Shown here one piece after another: positions 43,344 through 52,143 of a stretch of DNA of 64,000 nt. The stretch's first letter is position 1; each line of letters opens with the position of its first letter. The notes under the pieces were generated by a model. The model did no database searches, was not told where the DNA came from, and saw nothing but the letters and a program-made list of their open reading frames with translations. The stretch spans positions 2,037,881 through 2,101,880 of the forward strand of contig NZ_JANHGR010000001.1 in NCBI RefSeq assembly GCF_026616205.1, in the 5' to 3' direction. Origin of the DNA: Halolamina litorea. Lineage in GTDB: Archaea > Halobacteriota > Halobacteria > Halobacteriales > Haloferacaceae. The position numbers and the translations under genes were made by a program.

Positions 43344-43562
43344 GTGACGGAGTCGGCGGACCGTCCCCCGGGCGTGGAACTCCGCCGTACGGGGGATTCG
43401 GTGATCGCCCGCCACGAACCAACGGGTGTGGCCTGCCACGGCGAGAGCGTCGACGCCGCGCTCCGGTGGCTCGCCGAGGGGATCGCGCTCGATCTGGGCT
43501 GTGAGAGCGAGATCGACGACCCCGAACGGTTCATCGCCGACGTGAGTGCGGACTGCCGTTGA
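43344..43562 (+). CDS. Small conserved haloarchaeal protein, 72 aa
   Basis: A 72-residue protein with MTESADRPPGVELRRTGDSV, then ARHEPTGVACHGESVDAALR and ESEIDDPERFIADVSADCR. The pattern beta-beta-beta-alpha with a conserved GxAxxGxSxxEAL-like turn resembles HicB-fold antitoxin-like proteins, but I see no HicA partner. The start is GTG at 43344. It runs toward thyX with a 50-base spacer. Function unassigned. Confidence 0.55.
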   Translation: MTESADRPPGVELRRTGDSVIARHEPTGVACHGESVDAALRWLAEGIALDLGCESEIDDPERFIADVSADCR

Positions 43563-43612
43563 CCGGTCGAGAAAGTAGGTTTAACACCGGTCCGGTCTCC
43601 CCTTCGAGTACG

Positions 43613-44356
43613 ATGGAGGTCGAGCTTCTGGAGGCGACCGAGGACCCCGAGGAACTGATCTGTAAGGCCGCGAGAAACGACTACGCGTCGGGTTTCGTGG
43701 GCGAGCAGTCCTTCGAGGAGACGATGGCGACCGTCGACGGCGACGACATCGAGGCCAAGCAGGCGACCCTGATCGGCCACCTGCTGAGCCACGGCCACTA
43801 CGGCCCGTTCGAGCACGCGCAGGCCACCTTCGCGGTGAAGGGGATGTCCCGCTCGTGTATGGCCCAACTCACCCGTCACCGCCACGTCTCCTTCGACGTA
43901 CAGAGCATGCGCTACGTCGCCTTCGACGACGTGGACCCCGAAGCCGTCGGCGAGGGCGAGATGGTCGTCACGCCGCCGTCGGCGACCGACCCCGACTGGA
44001 TCGGCCGCAATCAGCAGGGCGGCGCCGTCGACGAGGAGACCGTCGCCGAGCGCGAGGAAGTGTTCCGGAACTCGGTGCAGCGCTCCGTCGAGGAGTACCA
44101 GCGCCTGCTCGAACTGGGGATGCCCCCTGAGGACGCCCGGTTCGTGCTCCCGATCGGTACCGAGGTCAACGTCGTGTTGAGCCTGAACGCCCGGACGCTG
44201 ATGCACATCGCCGACATGCGCGCGGCCGCCGACGCCCAGTGGGAGATCCGCGGGCTGACCGAGGAGATCCTCGACTACGCCGCAGAGTGGTGCCCGATCA
44301 CCTTCGACTACTACGACGAGCACATGAAGAACCGCAAGAACCGGCTCGCACCCTGA
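43613..44356 (+). CDS. thyX: FAD-dependent thymidylate synthase
   Basis: A 247-residue ThyX that methylates dUMP using methylene-tetrahydrofolate and reduced FAD. The diagnostic motif is TRHRHVSFDVQSMRY (about residues 85-99), matching RHRxxSxNxxSxRY with Asp at the Asn position; the nucleotide-binding SLNARTLMHIADMRAAADAQ (about 194-213) follows. The window has no thyA, so ThyX may be the main dTMP source, though this cannot be concluded from 64 kb. The ATG at 43613 lies about 25 bases after GGTTTAACACC. Confidence 0.94.
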   Translation: MEVELLEATEDPEELICKAARNDYASGFVGEQSFEETMATVDGDDIEAKQATLIGHLLSHGHYGPFEHAQATFAVKGMSRSCMAQLTRHRHVSFDVQSMRYVAFDDVDPEAVGEGEMVVTPPSATDPDWIGRNQQGGAVDEETVAEREEVFRNSVQRSVEEYQRLLELGMPPEDARFVLPIGTEVNVVLSLNARTLMHIADMRAAADAQWEIRGLTEEILDYAAEWCPITFDYYDEHMKNRKNRLAP

Positions 44357-44401
44357 ACGGCGAGCGCCAACGCCTTTCTCCCCTCGCACCGTTCTTCGGC
44401 C

Positions 44402-45415
44402 ATGGATCGGCATCTCCGCGCCGTCGCGGTCTGTTTGCTGCTCGTGTTCGCGGGCTGTGCTGCCGGGCCCGCGGCGACCGACGGCGGCGACCCCCTCGGT
44501 ACCGGGACCGCAGCGTCCACCGACACCGCCGGCACAGCCGAGTTCCCGCCCGCAGAGCCGCCCAAGGAGAACGCCATCGAGGCCGAGGTGACCCGTGTCG
44601 TCGACGGCGACACGGTCGACGTACGGCTCCCGAACGGCACCGAGGACACGGTCCGCCTGCTCGGCGTCGACACGCCCGAGGTCTACACCCAGAACGACCC
44701 CGCGGAGTTCCCCGGCGTACCCGAGACCGACGCCGGCCGGAGCTGTCTGCGCGAGTGGGGCGAGCGAGCCAGCCAGCACGCGAAAGACGAACTGGCCGGC
44801 CGGACAGTCACCCTGAGCTTCGACGCGAACGAGCCACGGCGAGGCTACTACGGCCGACTGCTGGCGTACGTCCACGTCGACGGCGAATCGTTCAACTACG
44901 GGCTGATCACCAACGGACTCGCCCGACGCTACGACGACTCCGGTTTCGAGTACCGCGACCGCTACGGCCGTGCCGAGGAGATCGCGCGCGCCAACGGGAT
45001 CGGCCTCTGGGGCGCCTGTGCGACCGATGACCCGAGCACCGCGACGGCGACGCCGACACCCGCAGTCGCCGACGGCGGCAGCGCGCTCCGGGTCGCCCGA
45101 ATCCACGCCGACGCCGATGGGGACGACCGGGAGAACCTCAACGACGAGTACGTGACCTTCCGGAACGCGGGCAACGAGACGCTCGACCTCTCGGGGTGGA
45201 CGGTCCGCGACGAGGCCGACCACGTCTACACGTTCCCCGAGGGCACGACGGTCGAACCGGACGGAACACTCACCCTCCACACCGGGAGCGGCGACGACGC
45301 CGGCGGCGACTACTACTGGGGCCAAGGCAGCCCCGTGTGGAACAACGGCGGCGACACCGTGATCGTCCGGAACGCCAGCGGAGGGACGGTGATCGAGCGC
45401 CCCTACGACGGCTGA
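44402..45415 (+). CDS. Secreted lipoprotein nuclease: SNase plus lamin-tail domain
   Basis: A 337-residue exported nuclease. The N terminus has a lipobox (VCLLLVFAGC, about residues 10-19), so it is anchored outside the membrane. The thermonuclease domain (about 55-200) retains the catalytic set of staphylococcal nuclease: VVDGDTVDV, LLGVDTPEVY (Arg, Asp, Glu) and RGYYGRLLAYV (Arg). After a Thr/Pro linker, residues about 225-337 form a lamin-tail (LTD) domain with DEYVTFRNAGNETLDLSGWT. Such nuclease-LTD fusions act on extracellular DNA, giving nutrients or defence. The ATG at 44402 is leaderless. Confidence 0.9.
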   Translation: MDRHLRAVAVCLLLVFAGCAAGPAATDGGDPLGTGTAASTDTAGTAEFPPAEPPKENAIEAEVTRVVDGDTVDVRLPNGTEDTVRLLGVDTPEVYTQNDPAEFPGVPETDAGRSCLREWGERASQHAKDELAGRTVTLSFDANEPRRGYYGRLLAYVHVDGESFNYGLITNGLARRYDDSGFEYRDRYGRAEEIARANGIGLWGACATDDPSTATATPTPAVADGGSALRVARIHADADGDDRENLNDEYVTFRNAGNETLDLSGWTVRDEADHVYTFPEGTTVEPDGTLTLHTGSGDDAGGDYYWGQGSPVWNNGGDTVIVRNASGGTVIERPYDG

Positions 45416-45520
45416 TCCGGCGCCGGAAGCGACTTCCCCGCGGCCGTGATCCGGCGGACGTACACTCGACCGTGGTCCTCGCTGGTAGGCGAGTACGCCA
45501 CCGTCGTCGCTCTCGGAGCC

Positions 45521-46336
45521 CTACCCCATGCCGGCGAGCGCGTCGCTCACGGTGGCGAAATCCACGTCGGGCTTCGCGGCCATGTGCTCGATCAGTTCCC
45601 GCAGCATCGCCGGGCGGGGGCTGCGGCCGCTGACCTGCGGGTGGAGCGTGAGGACGTAGGCCCCGCCGGCGTGGTGCTCGTACATCCAGTCGAACTGCCG
45701 GCGCCAGTGGTCGAAGACGGCGGCCTCGTCGGCGAACGCGCGGGACCCCGAGAACGCCAGCGCGGGGTAGTCGTCGCGCTGCCACGAGACGGGCATCTCG
45801 GTGATTTCCACCGGTTCGCCGACCTCGTAGGGGTCGTCGACGGGCGCGTACTCCTCGGTGAGTTCGTAGGGCTCGAACTCCCGGGCCATCCCGCTGGAGG
45901 ACCACTCGAAGCCGAACTCCTTGAGCAGGGAGACCGTGTGTGCCGAGAAGTCCCACGAGGGCGAGCGGTAGCCGGCGGGCGCCGAGCCGGTGAGGTCCTC
46001 GATGCTCTCGATCCCACGGGCGATGTCGGCGCGCTCGGCCGCCCGGCTCTCGTAGTCGCTGGGCGGGGTGTGGCTCCAGCCGTGGTGGCCGATCTCGTGG
46101 CCGGCGTCGACGGCGCGCTGGCAGGGTTCGGGGAACGAGTCGATGGTGTGGCCGGGGACGAACCACGTCGATGGCACGTCGAGGCGCTCGAACAGGTCGA
46201 GCAGCCGCGGCGCACCCACGTCGGCGCCGAACCGGCCGCGGGAGCGTTTGACGGGCGTGGAGCCGAACTCCCGGGCGTGGAGCCACGGCGAGACGGCGTC
46301 GAAGTCGATAGTGAGACAGACGGTGGCGCGGGTCAT
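45521..46336 (-). CDS. Polysaccharide deacetylase-family protein
   Basis: A 271-residue NodB-type hydrolase. The start VCLTIDFDAVSPWL has the paired acidic metal residues, AGHEIGHHGWSHTPPS (about residues 82-97) the metal His pair, and RSPSWDFSAHTVSLL the next conserved arginine segment; LTLHPQVSGRSPR (about 230-242) contains the general-base His region. No signal peptide is visible, so it acts in the cytoplasm, like urea-amidase-type members (PuuE) rather than chitin enzymes. The ATG at 46334-46336 gives a short, homologous N terminus. Confidence 0.82.
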   Translation of the reverse strand: MTRATVCLTIDFDAVSPWLHAREFGSTPVKRSRGRFGADVGAPRLLDLFERLDVPSTWFVPGHTIDSFPEPCQRAVDAGHEIGHHGWSHTPPSDYESRAAERADIARGIESIEDLTGSAPAGYRSPSWDFSAHTVSLLKEFGFEWSSSGMAREFEPYELTEEYAPVDDPYEVGEPVEITEMPVSWQRDDYPALAFSGSRAFADEAAVFDHWRRQFDWMYEHHAGGAYVLTLHPQVSGRSPRPAMLRELIEHMAAKPDVDFATVSDALAGMG

Positions 46337-46780
46337 ACAGGCCACAGCGTCCCGGCGAGCATAAAGCTCCCCGAGCCGGCCGGTTTCGGGGGGTCGCCCC
46401 GCGAGCCATATGGCGCCCGTATGGACCGACACGGATCACCGAGGCCCATTACGTCGGCGCTCGTCCGTGGCAGTACGGCGCGTTCGTTTGCCCGGCGGGC
46501 GTGCCGGCGATGCCGGAACGGCGTCGTGGACCGGGTCGCGGCTGCCGTCGACGGGGGGCGGCGGCCCGCGGGCCGGTCCGGCGCGCTCGCTGACCCTGCC
46601 CGGTACTCGGCGAGCCAACGACGTGGCCGTCACTGTGGCTCTGCCCGGAGCCGTCGGCGGCCGCGAACCGACCCTTCTGTGTCCACCCTGCCACGGCGAG
46701 GAGTACATCGACAGCAGCGGTCGGGGTGGAAAATCCCGCTTAAGCAGGGTTTTTCAGTCGGGGGGGCGTACCCATCACCG
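46337..46780. other. Noncoding region upstream of psmA
   Basis: This region between the deacetylase and the proteasome gene holds no reading frame that I can support. In other haloarchaea psmA follows the genes for two RNase P proteins; neither is here, and I saw no RNase P RNA hallmark such as GAGGAAAGTC. The only strong local structure is the inverted repeat at 46730-46754. Confidence 0.45.
46730..46754. promoter_or_regulatory. Inverted repeat in the psmA promoter
   Basis: AAAATCCCGCTTAAGCAGGGTTTTT is near-symmetric about a GCTTAAGC core flanked by CCC/GGG and A/T runs. It lies about 70-90 bases upstream of the psmA ATG, about 30 from the likely transcription start. The T run on the plus strand also fits an intrinsic end signal for transcripts coming from upstream. 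Confidence 0.45.
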
Positions 46781-46825
46781 ATGACCAACAGCGAAGTCGT
46801 CCCCGCGACGGAGGACTCCCTATGA
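46781..46825 (+). CDS. Short upstream ORF overlapping psmA
   Basis: ATG at 46781 opens a 14-codon frame, MTNSEVVPATEDSL, whose TGA overlaps the psmA ATG (ATGA, 46822-46825). Either this is a leader peptide coupling translation to psmA, or the remaining tail of a lost upstream cistron. The frame is short enough to be chance. Confidence 0.25.
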   Translation: MTNSEVVPATEDSL

Positions 46826-47559
46826 GAGGAAACGATCAGCAGGCCTACGACCGCGGCACGTCGCTGTTCTCGCCCGACGGCCGGATCTACCAGGTCGAGT
46901 ACGCCCGCGAGGCCGTCTCCCGTGGGGCGCCCAGCGTGGGCGTCCGGACGAAGGAGGGCGTCGTGCTCGCCGCACAGGCACAGGCGAGTTCGAAGCTGAT
47001 GGAGTCCGAAAGCATCGAGAAGATCCACAAGCTCGACGACCACATCGGCGCCGCCTCCGCCGGCCACGTCGCCGACGCGCGTCAGCTGATCGACTTCGCG
47101 CGCCAGATGGCCCAGAGCAACCACCTGCGCTACGGTGAGGCCGTCGGCGTCGAGACGCTGACCAAGTACATCACCGACCACATCCAGGAGAACACCCAGA
47201 TGGGCGGCACCCGACCGTACGGTGCCGCGCTCCTGATCGCCGGGATCGAGGGCGGCGTCGAGGGCGAGGAAGGGACCCCGCGCCTGTTCAGCGCCGACCC
47301 CTCGGGGACCCCCCACGAGTGGAAGGCCACGATCATCGGCGGCGGCCGCGAGGAGATCCAGGAAGTGCTCGAAGAGGGTTGGTCCGAGGACCTCACCCTC
47401 GAAGAGGGGCTGAAACTCGTCCTCCGGAGCCTCCGTGCCCACGAGGAGGAGATCGATGCGGACTCCCTCTCCCTGTCGGCGATCACCATCGACGACGGCT
47501 ACGAGGGCTACGGGACCGAGGAGATCGCGGACCTCCTCGACGCCCTCGACGAGGAGTAA
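46822..47559 (+). CDS. psmA: Proteasome alpha subunit
   Basis: A 245-residue alpha subunit of the 20S proteasome, forming the outer rings that gate entry of unfolded proteins. The N-terminal AYDRGTSLFSPDGRIYQVEY (about residues 8-27) is diagnostic for the alpha family, with the gating tail before it. HVADARQLIDFARQMAQSNH and TRPYGAALLIAGIEGG are typical. Haloarchaea often have two alpha genes (psmA and psmC); without comparison I cannot say which this is. The acidic C terminus binds the regulatory ATPase. It overlaps a 14-codon frame at its start. Confidence 0.93.
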   Translation: MRGNDQQAYDRGTSLFSPDGRIYQVEYAREAVSRGAPSVGVRTKEGVVLAAQAQASSKLMESESIEKIHKLDDHIGAASAGHVADARQLIDFARQMAQSNHLRYGEAVGVETLTKYITDHIQENTQMGGTRPYGAALLIAGIEGGVEGEEGTPRLFSADPSGTPHEWKATIIGGGREEIQEVLEEGWSEDLTLEEGLKLVLRSLRAHEEEIDADSLSLSAITIDDGYEGYGTEEIADLLDALDEE

Positions 47560-47619
47560 CGCCGACTTCCTTCGGCGCCAGTATCTGAAGAAGCGGCGGG
47601 AAGCCGCTCAGTACGCGTT

Positions 47620-49071
47620 CTACCCTCGCCGGCGGACACCGAACAGGATCACGAGAGCGACGAGTGTGCTCGCAACGTCGAACCCCGGTGATTCAGTCGT
47701 CGTCGAACCCGGTCGGTCGTCCGTATCCGTGGCTCGGAACTCGGTCGTTGGCACTGCCGTGCTCCTGGCCGTTCGATCGGGTGGCGACGTCGCCGCCGTG
47801 TTCACGGGCGTCGGTGTCGGTTTCGACGTCGGCGTCGATGTAGCCGTCGGCGCCGGTTCCATCAGCCGGACGGAAAGGTTGTACTTGGTGATCTCAGAAG
47901 CATCTGTGTCCCCATCAACGCGGATGTAGACGGTCTGTGCCTCGTCGAACTCCTCGGAGAGAGCGAGCGACGCCGTCGAAGACGCTGGGACCGTCTCGTA
48001 GTTCGAGGTTCCTCCGATCCGCCCCTGCTGTGGATCGTAGAGATCAACGCTCGGCGCGGTTCGGGGAAGAGTACCGTCGCGTTTCTCCGAAACGAGCGTG
48101 ACGTTGAGTGTTGCCCCAGCCGTGACGTCGACCGCGAAGTAGTCTTGATCGTTACCACCGGCGATCCGAAGGTCCTCGTAACTTCCCGGTTCGATGCCTG
48201 CCGCCGTATCAAAGCCCCCGTTGTGTTCGAACTGGTCGTCCTGGGTCACGAGTGTCAGCCGGTAGTCGGTTATCGCAGGGCTGTTCCCATCCCCCTCGAC
48301 GCGGATATAGACGGTCTGTGCTTCGTCGAACTGCTCGGAAGCGTTCATCGTCGCCGTCGCCGCGGAAGGCACCGTATCGTAGTCGGAGGTCGAGTCGACA
48401 CTCCCCTGTGTTTCGCGATAGATCGTGAGGTCCGGCGCCGACTCGGGCAGTCTCCCGTCTCGTTTCTCCGCCGTTAGCGTCACGCGAAGCGAGGTTCCGG
48501 CTGCGACGTCGACCGCGAAGTAGTCCTGATCGTGACCACCGGCGATCCGAAGGTCCTCGTAACTTCCCGGTTCGACGAGCGCGGCCTGTTCGAAGTCGCC
48601 GTTGTGTTCGAACCGGTCGTCCTGGGTTACGAGTGTCAGCCGGTAGTCGGTCGACTCCTCAGTGTTCCCATCCCCATCGACGCGGATGTAGACGGTCTGT
48701 GCTTCGTCGAACTGCTCGGAGGCGTTCATCGTCGCCGTCGCCGCGGAGGGCACTGTATCGTAGTCGGAGGTCGAGTCGACACTCCCCTGTGTTTCGCGAT
48801 AGATCGTGAGATCCGGCGCCGACTCGGGCAGTCTCCCGTCTCGTTTCTCCGCCGTTAGCGTCACGCGAAGCGAGGTTCCGGCTGCGACGTCGATCGCGAA
48901 GTAATCTTCGTCGTCGCCGCTCTCGATCGTGAGCCCTTCGTGTTCACCAGGTTCGATCGTCACCGCGTCCTCAAACGAGTCGTTGGGCTCTCGGTCCTGT
49001 GCGATAGCTGCTCCCGTGAGTCCGGAGAGGAGAATACAGCCGACAACAAGGAGTGTCAGCGTTCGTCTCAT
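47620..49071 (-). CDS. Surface protein with three PPC-like repeats and PGF-CTERM signal
   Basis: A 483-residue exported protein: Sec signal (LLVVGCILLSGLTGAAIA), three tandem domains of 127 residues (about 28-155, 155-282, 282-405) with YEDLRIAGGHDQDYFAVDVA-type cores that resemble bacterial pre-peptidase C-terminal (PPC) beta domains, a Thr/Pro-rich linker with TPTPVNTAATSP, and the C-terminal signal TTTESPGFDVASTLVALVI with a basic end GVRRRG, which fits archaeosortase processing. Repeats 1 and 2 are almost identical at the DNA level. It has no protease domain. Confidence 0.8.
   Translation of the reverse strand: MRRTLTLLVVGCILLSGLTGAAIAQDREPNDSFEDAVTIEPGEHEGLTIESGDDEDYFAIDVAAGTSLRVTLTAEKRDGRLPESAPDLTIYRETQGSVDSTSDYDTVPSAATATMNASEQFDEAQTVYIRVDGDGNTEESTDYRLTLVTQDDRFEHNGDFEQAALVEPGSYEDLRIAGGHDQDYFAVDVAAGTSLRVTLTAEKRDGRLPESAPDLTIYRETQGSVDSTSDYDTVPSAATATMNASEQFDEAQTVYIRVEGDGNSPAITDYRLTLVTQDDQFEHNGGFDTAAGIEPGSYEDLRIAGGNDQDYFAVDVTAGATLNVTLVSEKRDGTLPRTAPSVDLYDPQQGRIGGTSNYETVPASSTASLALSEEFDEAQTVYIRVDGDTDASEITKYNLSVRLMEPAPTATSTPTSKPTPTPVNTAATSPPDRTARSTAVPTTEFRATDTDDRPGSTTTESPGFDVASTLVALVILFGVRRRG
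47856..48990 (-). repeat. Three 381-bp coding repeats
   Basis: The PPC-like units repeat with an exact 381-base period (127 codons). For example, TCTCCCGTC occurs at 48451 and 48832, and GCGATCCGA at 48161 and 48542. Units 1 and 2 share long identical stretches including third positions, while unit 3 has diverged in its second half, so the duplication of the first two is recent or kept alike by gene conversion. Confidence 0.88.
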
Positions 49072-49173
49072 GGGGTCGACCTGTCTCTGATAAACTATAA
49101 ATCCGGGGGAGGCTGTCGGTTACGGACGATAGCCGCCGACACCCGACGCTTTAGGTACTCAGCGTTCGCAGCG

Positions 49174-50334
49174 ATGACCATGCAACTACTCGAAGGCGGC
49201 ACCATCGTCGACGCCGACGGCACCCTCGACGCAGACGTACTGATCGACGACGGCACGATCGAACTGGTGGGCGACGCGAGCGACGAGAACGTCGACTCGC
49301 GCATCGACGTCTCCGGCCGGTTCATCGCGCCGGGGATGATCGACACGCACGTCCACCTGATGATGGACGGGCGCCCCGACGCCGAGAGCGTCCAGGGCGA
49401 CAGCGAGGCCGCGATGGCGTTCCGCGCCGCGGAGAACCTCCGGAACGCCGTGCGGGCGGGTGTTACTACCACCCGAGACCTCGGCGCGGCGGCGACGCTG
49501 GCCATCGATGCCCGCGACGCCGTCGCCGACGGGCAGGTCCTCGGCCCGCGCGTGCAGGCCGCCGGCAAGAACGTCGTGATGACCGGCGGCCACGGCCACT
49601 GGTTCGGTCGGGAGGCCGATGGCCCCCACGAAGTCCGGAAGGCGGTTCGCGAACAGCTCAAAGCCGGCGCGGACGCGATCAAGTGCATGGCCACCGGCGG
49701 CGTGCTGACGACGGGCGCCCAGACCGGCGCCCCCGAACTCACGCCGGTGGAACTGGAGGCGCTCGTCGAGACTGCCGAGGCCGCCGGCGTCCGAACCGCG
49801 GCACACTGCCACGGTACGCAGGGGATCAAGAACGCCGTACTGGCGGGCATCGACAGCGTCGAGCACGGGACGTTCATGGACGAGGAGGCCGCCGAACTGA
49901 TGGCCGAACGGGACACCTACTGGGTACCGACAGTATCGGCGCTGAAAGGCATCGTCGGCAACAGCGACGCCGGCATCCCGGCACAGGCCGTCGAGAAGGC
50001 CAAGGAGGCCGGCGACCGGATGGCGGCGGCGTGGGAGTACGGCCTCGACGCCGGCGTGCCCATCGCGATGGGGACCGACGCGGGAACGCCGTTCAACTAC
50101 CACGAGGACGCCGCCCACGAACTGGCCTACATGGTTGAGTACGGCCTCGACGAGGCGGGCGCGCTGGAGGCGGCGACGGTCAACGCCGCCGACCTGCTGG
50201 GCCTCGACGACACCGGGATGATCGAGAAGGGCTACCGCGCTGACCTGCTGGTGCTACCCGAGAACCCGCTCGAGGACGTACAGGCGTGGCAGTCGCCAGA
50301 GCAGGTGTACCTCGCGGGCGAGCAGGTTCGGTAG
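49174..50334 (+). CDS. Amidohydrolase-family protein
   Basis: A 386-residue metal-dependent hydrolase. The metal residues read: HxH in IDTHVHLMMDG (about residues 57-67), the carbamylated Lys in AIKCMATGG (about 167-175), His in TAAHCHGTQG, His in DSVEHGTFMD and Asp in MGTDAGTPFN (about 290-299). The overall pattern is that of Xaa-Pro dipeptidase/imidazolonepropionase-like amidohydrolases common in haloarchaea; the substrate is not known. ATGs at 49174 and 49180 are both possible. It is divergent from the surface protein and 110 bases upstream of tRNA-Glu. Confidence 0.9.
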   Translation: MTMQLLEGGTIVDADGTLDADVLIDDGTIELVGDASDENVDSRIDVSGRFIAPGMIDTHVHLMMDGRPDAESVQGDSEAAMAFRAAENLRNAVRAGVTTTRDLGAAATLAIDARDAVADGQVLGPRVQAAGKNVVMTGGHGHWFGREADGPHEVRKAVREQLKAGADAIKCMATGGVLTTGAQTGAPELTPVELEALVETAEAAGVRTAAHCHGTQGIKNAVLAGIDSVEHGTFMDEEAAELMAERDTYWVPTVSALKGIVGNSDAGIPAQAVEKAKEAGDRMAAAWEYGLDAGVPIAMGTDAGTPFNYHEDAAHELAYMVEYGLDEAGALEAATVNAADLLGLDDTGMIEKGYRADLLVLPENPLEDVQAWQSPEQVYLAGEQVR

Positions 50335-50443
50335 GCGTCGGCGCGGCTGGGACCACGGCGGCGTGATACCTGCGAATCCGCCACACGGCGGCGAGGAAAC
50401 GCAACGGTTTTACGTTCCTCACCGCTACTGTTGGTTGCGAAGC

Positions 50444-50518
50444 GCTCTGGTGGTGTAGTCCGGCCAATCATATCACCCTCTCACGGTGATGACCGGGGTT
50501 CGAATCCCCGCCGGAGCA
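50444..50518 (+). tRNA. tRNA-Glu (anticodon CTC)
   Basis: The 75-base gene folds as a full cloverleaf: acceptor GCTCTGG with CCGGAGC plus discriminator A, anticodon stem TCACC/GGTGA around the loop CTCTCAC (anticodon CTC, decoding GAG), and T stem GGGGT/CCCC with TTCGAATC. No CCA is encoded and there is no intron. A TATA-like TTTTACGT lies about 30 bases upstream of the start. Confidence 0.95.
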
Positions 50519-50723
50519 TTCTTCCGACGCTACGATCCGACAGCGTCGCTACCGTTCTCGACGCAGGCCTCCGATCCGAGTACTGATAGAACCGGAAGAG
50601 CGATCACTGATCGCCAGCAGGCGAACGACTTCGGACGAAATTCCCCCTCGGTCGGGTCGGAGTTCCGCGGGTTTTGTGTCAGTTTTCGGAAAATACGTAA
50701 GTCGGTCCCAGTGCTTCGAACGG

Positions 50724-52073
50724 ATGGAGATGTTCCCCACGAACTCGGGCGGCGACGACGACGATAGTGCGCGAAGCAGCCGACGCCGGTTCGTCGGCGC
50801 GATGGCCACGCTCTCGGCGGTCGGGCTGGCGGGGTGTGCGGGCGGCGACGCCACCGACACGCCGACCGACGGGCCGATGTCGACGATGACCGACACGCCG
50901 ACTGCGACGGCGACCGAGGAGCCCACGCCGGAGCCGACGGAGGAGCCCACTGAGACCCCCCAGCCCGCGGCGCCGGACGTGCCCGTGCTGAACTACGCGC
51001 TCACGCTGGAACACCTGGAGAACGTGTTCTACCGTGACGGGCTGGAGACGTTCAGCGACGACGAGCTGATGAACGCCGACGCGCTCTCGGCGTTCAACGA
51101 GACCGTCCGGATGCAGGTGCCGGAGTACCTCCGCACGGTCGGCGCCCACGAGCAGGCCCACGTCGACGCGCTGACGGCGACGATCGAGGACCTCAACGGC
51201 GACCCGATCGGCGAGGGGGAGTACGACTTCGGCTACGAGACGCCCTCGGAGTTCTTCCAGGTCGGTGCCGCGCTGGAGAACACCGGCGTCGCCGCCTACG
51301 CGGGCGCCGCCCCGAAGGTCGTCAACAACGACCTGCTCGCGGTCGCAGCGGGGATCCACTCCAACGAGGCCCGCCACGCGGCGTTCCTCAATCTGGTCAA
51401 CGACGACGCGCCGTTCCCGAACGCCGTCGACGAGGCGATGAGCGTCGACGAGGTGCTCGAGGTGGCGGGGCAGTTCGTCACCAGCGAGGTCGACCCGAGC
51501 GCCTACGAACTGGACGAGGACCGGCCCACCCACGACCGCAAGGCCGAGAACGACACCAGCGACGTGGACGTGTTGAACTACGCGCTCACGCTGGAGCACC
51601 TGGAGAACGCGTTCTACCGCGACGGCCTCGCGGGGTTCAGCGACGAGGAACTGATGAACGCCGACGTGCTGAGCGACTACGACACGAAGATCCAGGAGAA
51701 GGTGCCCGGTCACTTGGCGATGGTTGGCGACCACGAGGCGGCCCACGTGAGCGCCATCAGCGACACGGTCGAACAGCTCGGGGGCACACCCGTCGAGGAG
51801 GCCGAGTACGACTTCGGCTACGAGACACCCTCCGAGTTCCTCGGCGTGGCGAAGGCCCTCGAAAACACGGGCGTCGCCGCCTACGCGGGCGCGGCGCCGA
51901 CGGTCTCCGCTGACGCGGTGTTCAACGCCGCCATCGGCATCCACTCCGTCGAGGCCCGTCACGCGAGCTTCCTCAACGAACTCAACGTCGAATCCCCGTT
52001 CCCCGTCGCCGTCGACGAGCCGATGACGATGGCCGAAGTGCAGGAGGTCGCCGGCCAGTTCATCGTCGAGTGA
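50724..52073 (+). CDS. Tat lipoprotein with two ferritin-like domains
   Basis: A 449-residue exported protein. The signal SRRRFVGAMATLSAVGLAGC (about residues 16-35) is a Tat lipobox. A Thr/Glu/Pro-rich spacer (about 40-80) leads to two similar ferritin-like domains (about 85-250 and about 285-449). Each has YALTLEHLE, a HExxH-like element (HEQAH, HEAAH), ENTGVAAYAGAAP and an ExxH (NEARHAAF, VEARHASF), so both di-metal sites look complete. No Fe-uptake motif is present. Its role outside the cell, with iron or as redox protein, is unknown. A TATA-like GGAAAATACG is about 30 bases upstream of the ATG at 50724. Confidence 0.85.
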   Translation: MEMFPTNSGGDDDDSARSSRRRFVGAMATLSAVGLAGCAGGDATDTPTDGPMSTMTDTPTATATEEPTPEPTEEPTETPQPAAPDVPVLNYALTLEHLENVFYRDGLETFSDDELMNADALSAFNETVRMQVPEYLRTVGAHEQAHVDALTATIEDLNGDPIGEGEYDFGYETPSEFFQVGAALENTGVAAYAGAAPKVVNNDLLAVAAGIHSNEARHAAFLNLVNDDAPFPNAVDEAMSVDEVLEVAGQFVTSEVDPSAYELDEDRPTHDRKAENDTSDVDVLNYALTLEHLENAFYRDGLAGFSDEELMNADVLSDYDTKIQEKVPGHLAMVGDHEAAHVSAISDTVEQLGGTPVEEAEYDFGYETPSEFLGVAKALENTGVAAYAGAAPTVSADAVFNAAIGIHSVEARHASFLNELNVESPFPVAVDEPMTMAEVQEVAGQFIVE

Positions 52074-52143
52074 GGCTCCGGCCCGCCGCCCGTTGGAAGG
52101 ACGGTCGGTGGGCTTAGGTAGGTCGGGAGGCTGGGTTCGCACG

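Noticed and set aside
46337..46780. RNase P RNA gene upstream of psmA
   Set aside because: The conserved GAGGAAAGTC and pairing blocks are absent.
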